DNA from: Schoenoplectus triqueter
Lineage: Eukaryota; Streptophyta; Magnoliopsida; Poales; Cyperaceae
DNA length: 25,902 bases
NCBI GenBank assembly: GCA_964058805.1
Contig: CAXKVV010001941.1
Coordinates: 1 to 25,902, forward strand
Reading direction: 5' to 3'
The notes beneath the pieces are model-generated. The model had not been told where the DNA came from and did not search any database. It saw nothing but the letters and a program-made list of their open reading frames with translations. Positions 10,809-20,736 of the stretch are shown piece by piece (the stretch's first letter is position 1; each line of letters begins with the position of its first letter). The position numbers and the translations under genes were made by a program.

Positions 10809-12820
10809 ATGAATTTTATAATCCGATTTCATATAAATCATGCTAGGGTAACATCTAGAAAATCCCGAGAAGATGAATAAATAAACAAAACAGTAATATG
10901 TACATGATATAGGTTGTGAGGGGTAGGTCTAGGAAAAGTGTGCAAGCGTTGCATGTTAGCACGTGCATGACTTCGCTGTCCTGAAGGATCCCACTACTCG
11001 GACGTGAGAAGATTTAAATCTAATAAACACCTTTACAAACAGCTTAGCAAGATAAAACTTGAAAAGTTAAATTGCATTTAGTCTCTCATATTTTTTTCCC
11101 TTCTACCGCAACTCGACCGTCCGATCAGACAGGAAAACTTCAAAATTCTCACACCGTAAAACATCAACATATCGTAATATATATATATATATATAGTATA
11201 AAATATTTGTATTTAGTTATAATTTGAAATAGTAATACAACTAATAAAAATATAAAATTTGAATTCAAGTATAATGATGAAATTTTCTTTTTTTTTTTTT
11301 TATTAAAATTTAAAATATATATATAATGTTCATTTAAGTTAATCCTCGTATTTAAACCTTGATAGTTCTGCCATCTGTGTTATTCTCTCATTACCTTAAT
11401 CGAGTGGATCTCTAGGCATCTGTAAATAGTATTTCATTCTCGCTAAATTTTCTATATAATTTAATATCAATTTAATCTGTTCTTGGACATGGACATAGTG
11501 AAGGCGTGATTGGACCTTGATAACTTTCCTCGACTTGAATCCCCCACCTTAACCAAATTATTTGACTGATGGTTTCCCGTGCTTGATTGTAAATAATAGC
11601 TGTAGATTCCTTCAAAGTTAGTCTTCATATCCAACTCTTTCATGTTTTCTATTTATATATCCCCTCATAACTTCAATTATGCATAGCTACTAGTAAATCA
11701 TTCACTTGATTTTTTTTGTTTATTCGGCCGACTTGCGCTTACCAATTTGACCTTCATCTGAGGTCCGAAAAGAAAATAAAGTTTATGACTCTTGTATATT
11801 GATTTTTTTTCTTCTTTCATTGATATTTGATATTGGTTGAGATATTTCTATAGACATTAAGATAACAACTCTAGTCAAACTAAGATAATAATAACAATAA
11901 TTAATTAATTAAAATGATAGGAAAAAAAAAATCTTCAATAAATAAACCATCATACAATAAAGGAAATCGTAAGCGACTAAGATGTTGCATGATGGTAAAC
12001 CACGACAAAAATAAATAAATAAATATAAATATATCAAACTATGAACACATGAGATTTAATATCATATTTATTCAAGACAGACAATGAAAAGTGCAACTAT
12101 TAAAATGATGGACTCACTATTATTGACGCTAATTAGAGAACGAAAATGTAATTAACAAATCAACAATATATTCATTCAAAATAAATAAAATAACATAAAT
12201 AAATTCCAACTTATTATATTTCATTGACATTTAATTAAGATAAACTACCTCAAAGGTGGTGTTAAACATAAAAATATTAGTTACACACCTGTCGTTTAGC
12301 CATGTGTTCCTATAAAATTATTATCTATATGATGCACGAGTTAGTGAACTATCATTTGTATAGTGTCATCAATTTGCATTTTTAGTCATACCTATCACTA
12401 ATCTTGGCTCAATCGAATTAGAGATTTAGGAATTTTCTTTAATCAAGTTATTTTCGTGTAATTAAATATCATTTTATTAGTCCGTACATGTAACCCTATG
12501 CTCCCCTGATCTACTATTAGAATATTTACTTTTGATATATCTCATATTGTAATTTGATTCAGTCCGATTTGGTATTTAAATAGTCATGATGCTTAGTAGG
12601 ACTCGGTATTGATTTGACTGACTGTAAGTTAACCAATTTGATCAATAATTTCCTATCCAATAGCCGATGAAGTTCTAAACACAAATAAAATTCTGTTATT
12701 ATCTACTATCAGATTTTTTGTCTCCTACATTTGATATATATAATATTATTCTTTAATAAATAAATAAAGCGACATCGGCTAACAATATAATGAAGTCTTT
12801 ATTACACCCTTATGGATTTT

Positions 12821-12838
12821 CGTTTCGAGGACGAAACG
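12821..12838 (+). other. Inverted repeat upstream of the polypurine tract
   Basis: CGTTTCG (12821-12827), AGGA, CGAAACG (12832-12838), a perfect 7-bp stem. It contains the TTTCGAGGACGAAA block found just before the PPT in Tekay/Del chromoviruses, where it lies at the end of pol. Here the coding part is gone but the block is retained. Confidence 0.8.
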
Positions 12839-12845
12839 TAATCTT

Positions 12846-12858
12846 AAGGGGGGTTGGA
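12846..12858 (+). other. Polypurine tract
   Basis: AAGGGGGGTTGGA immediately before the 3' LTR; the AAGGGGGG core (12846-12853) is the expected plus-strand primer for reverse transcription. The position next to the TG of the LTR confirms the border. Confidence 0.9.
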
Positions 12859-14866
12859 TGTGAAACACCGTAAATTTAAAAATAATAAAAAAAATAGAAA
12901 ATTGAATAAAATAAGAGGAAATATATACAATAAAATTTAATATTTAAAAAAAATATATTATTAATGAAGATATAAATAATTTAAGATCCAAACTGAATAT
13001 GATAAAAAAAAAAACTTGGTATTGAAATTTATAAAGGAATCAAATAATAACTAAAAATGTTGTAATTAATTTAAAGAAAAATATATATACAATTAAATAA
13101 GGGATATCAAATTTGTTTAATTCAAAGGTTAAAATGTAATTAACAAAAATAAATTGATTAGTTATGATAAACACTGATAATCGAATTATTATAAAAATAG
13201 ATAAATAATTTGAGAATTAATCGGACACATAAATGACCACACAAATTCGGTTAGCGAAGATCCGGACCGAACCCACTCTTTGTTCCTTCCCGAGGAATTG
13301 TCCTTTTCTTGACTCTTCTTCCTGCCTATTTCTTTTTTTTTTTCATCTCCCGTGAACTCCAGTCTCTCTCCCCTCACCCCTTGGATTTCCCGTGCCTCCT
13401 TTATTTTCCCTCAACTGATCCCTCTCATGGAAATCACTCCCCTTTCATTCACTCTTGATAAGCATCTCTCTCTCTTCACTCACTATTCCCTGTGCCTTGC
13501 CCCCTCACTGTAGACACTCACCTCCACCCTTTCCGCTCCAACGTAGGCCGCCGTACCTCAAAGGCGACCTCGCAAGACATTCGGGTGCGGCACCGACCTC
13601 CGCTTCCACGTGTTACGAAGGCCACCGAATAACCCATGCGTCGCAGCTCGCATTTGGCCGACAATGGCCACCAAGCCTCGCCTTCCCTACTTACCTACTC
13701 AAGTCTGATCCGACCAAGCAAACCTGGCTGTACATTCACCACTTACTGCCAATCACTGTGCCACCATCGACTTTCCCTCTCTGCCCGAGACCAACAACTG
13801 ATTGAGCTCATTAATGCGGTTCCTCTTTGATCGCAAACCAAGCTCGACCACAACCCCGACCTTGGCTGCCTCCTCTATCTGATTGTTGAACCAAGCTCGG
13901 CCTCAATCACCCTTGTTGCCTCTATCAAATGGGTAATCCCTTTCCTCTCTTTTCTGGCCGTGTGGGCCGTGTCGGGGCTGAACCCCGTGCCTTACCTCCC
14001 TTAGCTGGTTGTGCCTTCATTGTGTAATTAAATTGGTCCTGCTGTATTTTGGATGTTGAATTGGAAAAAAAATGGCCTTGAATGTCACTATCTTGAATGA
14101 GCAAAGTCCTGCCTTGAACCATCTTTTTTTTCTTATTTACTGTTGCGATCTCTCCCTCTTGGTACACTGATACCAGTGAAGTGAGGGATGAGTGGTGCTT
14201 ACTTTCGGTTCATTTGGCTTGTATACTGGTACTTGTGGCTTCGTGGATTTCTATTGAGACCAACACTCTGTTACGTCTGTTGTGAAGAGTAAATATTTGA
14301 TTTGAGCTTTATCAATTAAATTATTGTTTAGGCCTTAGTCTAGGCCGTACATGCTAAAATATGGTCTTAATATGAGTTGGAACATAAGTTTAACACATGG
14401 ACCGATAACATATAAGCATAAAAGTGGGTTGAAAATAGAAATCATAATTTAACCAAATGGGCCAAAAAGGTATCAGTGGGATAAAAGTATAATTAATTAA
14501 TTGGTAAGTACCGTAAATTGAAACGTGCGCGACTAATAATTAATTAATACTTATAGTGAAATATGGGAGATGATTACATGATCTGCCTCAATAATGAAAA
14601 TCCGAACAGATACCGTGGTTTCGGAGGCAGCCTATGATCCCAAGAACATTAAAACACCAACACAGTAATAAAACGATAATAATTTACTTAATTTATTTAC
14701 TTCTTATTTTTAAATTTTTCTTTTAAGTTTTTTCTTTTTAATTTATTTTAAACTATTTTTGCTAATTTATTTAAATATAAGGTTAAGTATTTATATACAT
14801 ATACATAATAATAAAAGTAAAATTTATAAGAAAAGATAATTAGGATATAATGAATATATATATGAG

Positions 14867-14903
<37 letters not shown>

Positions 14904-17437
14904 TAATCAATTTCTCTATTTTTAGATTTAAAAGAATATTAAAAATAAAGAATATATATATATAATAACAATATATATTATTTTAAATCTTTCATTTTTG
15001 AATAAGCAAAAGAATACTAGAATAAAATATTACATATATTAAATATTATATATTAATCAATTTCTCTATTTTAAATTAATAAGAATGATTCTAAATATAT
15101 TAAAAATAATATTATATATTAATCAATTTCTCTATTATGAAATAAATTGATCTAAAATATTTAAATCAATGAACTCGAATTTAAAGTAGTGAATGAACGT
15201 ATAAGAACGATCGAGAATGATAAACACATTTTAACGGATCTATAAGCGGGCAACTGATATTTCCGACGCCGCATGTATGCAGCAGAAATGCTGCCGAATT
15301 TTCAAGAAGAGACGATAAAACCCGAACAAACATTTAATTAAATTATCAATCTAATCCTATTACTAATTAGTAAATCAATAAAACTAATAAACATCTAATT
15401 TAAACAAATTAGGTGATACAGTCGACTCGGATCCCCTCGCGGAGTACGAGGTCATTCCCGACCCGACGTACGCGGACACCGACCCCGAGGCCGGTGTTGC
15501 ACCTCCGGAGTAGAGCGACTCCGCGATCCTCACCAGCACTACCAGGTACGGTTTCCTGGGATTTAATGTTCTTTCTTCAGAAATAGGAACCCAAACCGAA
15601 AATAAAACCGTTTTTAAAATATATCTGAATTGCGGTATCTTTGGCCAAAAATTTGTAGAGTCTAAATCTGACCTGTCATATGCATCCGGTAAAATTGACC
15701 AGCATATTTGAGACATACCCGCATTTACATGTCATATCATGTCATACTGCACGTAGATAGGATAGGAGTAGGATCCGGGAAATAGTCCCGAGATAGGATC
15801 AGATAGAATTAAATAAATTCAAGTTGTAGATTATAATTATTAGGAAAATATTATTACTATCACTAATTATCAATTAGGTCAAGTAGTTAATCATGCATTA
15901 AATGCATGGGAGTGCTGAGAGGCGGACCGGGTAATTCTCAGTCGGAGTTGCCTTGTATAACCAGACCGTTGTGGTTACGTACGGTGACCCATAGGCCCGT
16001 GGGACCCACCGGTCTGTATATGCACTGCGCATCCTCGCCTGTCGGGTTATCCACCGATCCCGTCATTTGGCGGGTTCGGCTGTGTCGGAGTGTTTTCTTT
16101 TGATCTTTATTATATTTCTTATTATTATTCTTTATATGATTAAATTTTTAATCCAAATTTGAGCGATTTAGGATACCGTGTACTTCAGTATTTAGTGTGG
16201 GCGGCCATATCCGAAACTGGAATCTATTTCGTGATACTATATTATTATATTTATCCGGCGTATTTAGGATCCTAATATTGTCCGAAGGGCTTTCTCCTTT
16301 GGCCCATAGTTGGTACAGAGAAAGTCGGGATGCGGTCCACTGGCCTTAGTGGGTACAGTGTAGGCTCCCCTTTGTTATATTTCGTTTTGATACTTTTACG
16401 GGATGCGGTCCTCTGACCCTTGGTTGGTACAGTGTAGGCTCCCATTTGTTTCCGATTTGTTAATTCACGGGTAGTTATCTCCTTTTACGATATGGCAACT
16501 GAAGACATATTATATCCATTTGTTTATATTTTGTAAGGTGAATTACCAGATTCAGCAGACCAGAGTACGTGCTCATAGCCGTCACTCTCCTAGGGCGATA
16601 TCGCCCCGGGAGCCCGAATTGTCGTTTGTGCGGCGTTGTCGCTGCACAAACATAAAGTCCTAAGTTAGTAAGTTGGGCCCTGGTTGTGCCCGCTTAGGCA
16701 AGGCCCGAGTTAGTAAGTTGGGCCCTGGTTGTGCCCGCTCGGGATGAATCTGGTAAATTTACAAACTGGGTAATTATTATGGGTGTTTGACTCTCGTATC
16801 GTATACTTTATATTATATTATTATTTCCACAGAATTTTCTATTTCGGGTTTCTTTACCATATCATATCATAACATGTAGGTTAAATGTGCATAATAACAA
16901 TTATTATATTTATTCATCAATATTATATGGTATTTCAGACATCAGTATCGGTTTTTGGGTCCAGTCTAGGAAAGAAGATCAAATCTTAAGGCTGGATCTA
17001 AATCCGTACTGAGTAATTTATAAAATTACTCACGTTTCCACGGTGGTTGTGGGATCCAGGTATTCTCAGGTTCGGGATTTTTGGCTAGTGCGAGTGCTAG
17101 GGACAGTCCTGCGCGATGACAGGGATGCTTCGCTGCATTGGCATGTGAGCTGGGTAGTCAGTTAGGATCCATCGGGTTTTTGAGTCTTATTTTCTTCTTT
17201 TGGGTTTTTATTTGAGAGATTGCTGCCCATTCCGATGGAGCTAGCCCCCGCCTATGTGGGCGTTGTATTCTCTTTGTTCATTCTGGACTGTATGGTCATG
17301 TATTCTTATTATTATTATTTTGTTTATTCTGTGATTGCCTTATTTTATTCATTTAGCCTTTCGTACGCACGTCTCGTCGTGCGTACGTGGCGGGATTAAG
17401 CACCCCTAACCCGATTCATTTATTTTGGGGTGTGACA
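12859..17437 (+). repeat. 3' long terminal repeat (4,579 bp)
   Basis: Offset from the 5' LTR by 6,647 bases up to the TA run and 6,649 after it. It repeats all 5' LTR features, including hairpins at 16587-16612, 16624-16651 and 17362-17387 and both minisatellites. Three differences from the 5' copy were seen: +TA in the run at 14884-14903, A at 14942 and G at 16268 (which makes GGATCC). The third of these lies in a unique, easily scored context. Confidence 0.95.
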
Positions 17438-17442
17438 CCTCT
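17438..17442. repeat. Target-site duplication CCTCT (right)
   Basis: Perfect match to 6207-6211 on the other side of the element. Confidence 0.97.
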
Positions 17443-17835
17443 CCAGCACCATTTAGGTGCCTGTAATGCCTTCCACCCCCAGTTTGCACTCAGTGAAGTA
17501 TTATCCCCAAATTGCATCCATAAAGCCCCTGGTCTGATCCTGGCCCTCTGATTGATCAATTTTCTTTCTCCAATTGATTTTAATAGATCCCTTCATCCAA
17601 AAATCATGAAATTTTCACCAAAATTCTATAAATTCATGATGATCACCTCTGTATTTTTATATTCCCATTTTACCCCTGTTTGCTTATGCTAAAAATTTCT
17701 TTATCAAGAAAAACTTATTTTCTCCTGAATAAATCTCAATTTTATCAGTGGTAGCTCAGTGTCTCTGCCAAATAAACTCTCCTTGCAGAAACTCCCCCCA
17801 ATTAAACATTAATTAGACTTATATTGATGCTTATC
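17443..17835. other. Unclassified DNA right of the LARD
   Basis: Continuous with 6206 before insertion. It is moderately AT-rich, pyrimidine-biased and without recognisable coding frames or element ends. Confidence 0.45.
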
Positions 17836-18066
17836 AGGGTTTGATTTGATCAAAAACTGATTACTTGTCAACAATTGATACAAATCTAGACTTGATCAGA
17901 TGGTTGCTCCCAGCTTTGGCACCTGATCAGTCTTGTGAAATTGACTTTCAATCCCTTAACATGAGGGTGATTTGGTCAAAGAGCTGACTACTTATCAGCA
18001 ATTGACACAAATCAAAGCATAGTTAGGTGGTTGCTCACAGCTTTGGCACCAGGTCAGCCTTGAAAG
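17836..18066. repeat. Tandem duplication, ~126-bp period, two units
   Basis: GATTTGATCAAA at 17843 and GATTTGGTCAAA at 17969 start two diverged units. Each continues through an ACAAATC word, a TGGTTGCTC word and AGCTTTGGCACC. The units share most bases but carry many substitutions, so the duplication is old. It is non-coding. Confidence 0.85.
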
Positions 18067-18250
18067 CAAAATCACATTGAGATTTCTTGTGATTGGTTGT
18101 ATCAAAATACTAGCTTGACATTGACACAGTTCTTGCTGTATAGAGATTGTATTGCTTCAGCTCTTAGGGTTTGCTTTAAAGATCAATATCTAGGGTTCGA
18201 TCTTGATTTTTTTCTCTTGTATTTCTTCATTCGACCTTTCAGGGGTAAAC

Positions 18251-18650
18251 AATTCTTAGAAATCGTTATAATGATTCTTAAATCGTTATACGATTCATTT
18301 AAGCGTGGAACCATTCGCAAAGCGTCAGCAATGCTCTGACCATGCTCTGATAAGTCAACACACTCTAGAGAATCGTTATAACGATTCCTTAAATCGTTGG
18401 ATGATTTACCAAATCATTGAACGATTTGCAATACGTTGGCAATGATTTGACTATTCTCTGACAAGTCAATATGCTCTAAGGAACCGTTGTAATGATTCCT
18501 TGAATCATTATACGGTTCATCATATCGTTATAACGCTTCACAAGACGTTAGCAACGTTTTGACCTATGTTGACCAATTCCCTGACAAGTTTGCTATTCTC
18601 CAGAAACGTTATAACGACATCTTGAATCGTTATAACGGTTGATAAGGTGG
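18251..18650. repeat. Palindrome-rich minisatellite, ~115-bp period, ~3.5 units
   Basis: Units begin near 18255, 18369, 18481 and 18602. Each opens with AATCGTTATAACGATT-like sequence and has a CGT(T/C)(A/G)GCAA(T/C)G word and a CTCTGACAAGT-like word. GAATCGTTATAACGATTC (18370-18387) is a perfect 18-bp palindrome. Bases 18481-18518 form a near-perfect inverted repeat with ~18-bp arms around CTT. Several of the other copies are also self-complementary despite sequence change. No coding potential. It lies immediately upstream of R1 copy B. Confidence 0.8.
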
Positions 18651-18809
18651 TGACACATTTTGTTGATTGATGATGAGTAATCACAATATGATAGCTTCTG
18701 AACTGATTTGTCTAGAAGCTTATCCTCTAATAAACCTGTCTCAATGTTAAATCAGTCAAGAGCTCCGAGTCTAATATTGTGCACAAGATAATCCTGAATT
18801 GTGAACCCA
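18651..18809. other. Short unclassified spacer
   Basis: Between the minisatellite and R1 copy B; no features recognised. Confidence 0.4.
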
Positions 18810-19915
18810 TGTTTTAGTGGCGATCAAATATACTCACACAAAGGGGTGTAGAGCAACACAGTGATTTTGCACAAGTAATACAATATTCAGAACAGCCAGT
18901 CGAGACAAGAACATCTTGACGCCCGTCGAAGAATGACCAAGACTCTAACATTAGCACAAGTGAAAGAACATCACGATGTCCAAGAAGATGATATCATAAT
19001 GACTCTGTGTCATGAACAAGTAATTCATGACCAGTCTAGCTAGTAAGATTAAACTAATCCGTCGATAAGTTTATCTTCTAGTCCAGAGGATCGAATCGTT
19101 TTGTAGTAGATTCATCCTCAAACAATGGAATGAACCGTTCTGTAGTAGGTTCTTTCACTGACACACGCCTCAATGTCAAGCTGGCTCATTGCTTTAGGTT
19201 TGACTTTGTGTGCAGTTGTGCTCCTAGGTTTATGGATCCGCTTAGTGCTTCGAATCCATGATCTAGAAGATCAGTGAGAAGTACTATGTGGTCCATATCC
19301 GCCCTTCTCCTGTTTCACTAGCCTCAAGATCAACCGGCTTAGTGCTTCGAGTTGTATTTTGTGTGATTGGTTGTTGACTAGTTAAGATTGAACCGTTCTG
19401 TAGTAGGTTTATCTTCTAGATCAACTGAGGTCGAGTCATTCTGTAGTAGACTCACCTCCCATCCCTCCGCAGAGATTAATCTGATCTGTAGTAAGGTTAT
19501 CTCTCGGAGCGATAAAGATTGAACCGATCTGTAGTAGGTTCATCTTTTCACCACCATATCCCACTGGATTAACCTATTGGTAAATCTAGGATGCTCCAAT
19601 GATCCCCGATCATTGGAGCACGCGACCACTTGACTATTATTTAGCTATAATATTTGCTTGCCCCTTTCAAGATCTAGAGGTTCCTCGAGGTTAATAGCCT
19701 AAGGTAATTAACGGTGGGGGCTTACGCCCATCGGAATCTACAAGTACTCATAATCACTAAAATCCCCCTAAATGTGCATCCCAATGAGTCTAAGACGGTA
19801 GTACCAACCGGCATTAAACAAATACACATTCAGGAGGGATCTCCGTGTCCTTCTTCCGCATCCCATCGCCCGGAAACCAAGTGGCGTTGCGGAGCACGCG
19901 AAAAAGGGTCGCACA
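18810..19915 (+). repeat. R1 repeat family, copy B
   Basis: Plus-strand copy matching the reverse complement of 1988-3114. It starts near TGTTTTAGTGG and ends GGGTCGCACA, so its ends could be read as TG...CA. It has six hairpin motifs, with arms at 19093-19113, 19132-19152, 19389-19411, 19433-19453, 19477-19499 and 19520-19542. It carries the words TTCTTCCGCATCCCATCGCC and GGGGGCTTACGCCCATCGG near its end. No protein, terminal inverted repeat or target duplication was seen. It may be a non-coding element, an LTR or a complex satellite unit. Confidence 0.8.
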
Positions 19916-20736
19916 GAATCGTTCTGTAGTAGATTCATCCTCAAAATAAGTGAATTTGAAATGTTCTGTATTGGGTTCTTTCACTGGCACACGCCTCAAC
20001 GTCAAACTGGCTCAGTGCTTCAGATTTGACTTTGTGTGCAGTTCTGTTCCTAGGTTTATGAATCCGCTTAGTGCTTGAAATTCATGATCTAGAAGATAAG
20101 TGAGACGAAATATGTGGGCCAAATCCACCCTTCTCCTGATTCACCAACCTCAAGATCAACCGGCTAAGTGCTTCGAGTTGTATTTTGTGTGATTGGTTGT
20201 TGACTAGTAAAGATTGAACCGTTCTGTAGTAGGTTCATCTTCTAGGTCAACTAAGGTCGAGTCGTTCTGTAGTAGACTCACCTTCCATCCATCCGCAAAG
20301 GTCGATCTGATCTGTAGTAATATTGCCTCTCGGAGCGGTAAAGATTGAACTGATCTTTAGTAAGTTCATCTTTCTCCCCACCCTATCTCACTGGACTGAC
20401 TTGTTAGTAAGTCCAGGGTGCTTCAGTGACCCCGAACACCGAAGCACGTGACCACTTGACCATCATTTAGCTATATTATTTGCTTCCCCCCTTTCAAGAT
20501 CCAGAGGTGCCTCGAGGTTAATAGCTCAGGGTAATTAACGGTGGGGGCTTGCGCCCATCGGAATCTACAAGTACTCACAATCACTAAAAAAACCCCTAAA
20601 TGTGCATTCAAATTGGTCTAAACGGTAGCATTAACCGGCGTTAAATAAATGCACGTTCAGGAGGGATCTTTGTGTCCTTCTTCCGCATCCCATCGCCACC
20701 AGTGGCGGTGCGGAACACGCGAAAAAGGATCGCACA
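19916..20736 (+). repeat. R1 repeat family, copy C (5'-truncated, head-to-tail with B)
   Basis: The last 821 bases match the last ~823 bases of copy B (19093-19915). It lacks the first ~280 bases of B. The join is exact: B's CACA end is followed at once by GAATC, the left arm of hairpin 1. Its own end GGATCGCACA falls against the satellite block. Hairpins at 19916-19936, 20215-20237, 20259-20279 and 20346-20368 keep pairing; those near 19958-19978 and 20304-20324 have lost it. Confidence 0.85.

Larger units (their letters stand above)
10789..12858 (+). other. Non-coding internal domain of the LARD
   Basis: About 2.07 kb between the LTRs. The first ~240 bases after the PBS have ordinary complexity, as in a leader or packaging region. 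The rest is AT-rich with TA, poly-T and AATAA runs (for example 11176-11194 and 11288-11302). No frame of 60 codons or more occurs and nothing resembles gag, protease, reverse transcriptase, RNase H or integrase. Its last ~40 bases match the 3' end of Tekay/Del internal regions. The middle is filler of unknown origin. Confidence 0.85.
6212..17437 (+). mobile_element. Complete non-autonomous LTR retrotransposon (LARD-type, Tekay/Del-like Ty3/gypsy derivative)
   Basis: The element is 11,226 bp: 5' LTR (6212-10788), interior (10789-12858), 3' LTR (12859-17437), flanked by CCTCT duplications. It has an initiator Met-tRNA primer-binding site and a polypurine tract, so it is on the plus strand, and has all the cis signals needed for reverse transcription. 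It has no gag or pol: the ~2.07-kb interior contains no open frame of note. Very long LTRs with a non-coding interior define LARDs. The lineage call rests on the TTTCGAGGACGAAA block before a G-rich PPT, the long LTRs and the GGGGTGTGACA LTR end, all familiar from Tekay/Del chromoviruses. LTRs are almost identical, so insertion was recent. Mobilisation in trans by an autonomous relative is inferred. Confidence 0.93.

Noticed and set aside
18810..20736. R1 copies as the LTRs of a retrotransposon (TG...CA-like ends)
   Set aside because: No PBS, PPT or matching target duplication was found by any pairing of copies, A is in the opposite orientation, and the A outer edge does not start with TG. 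Left as unclassified.
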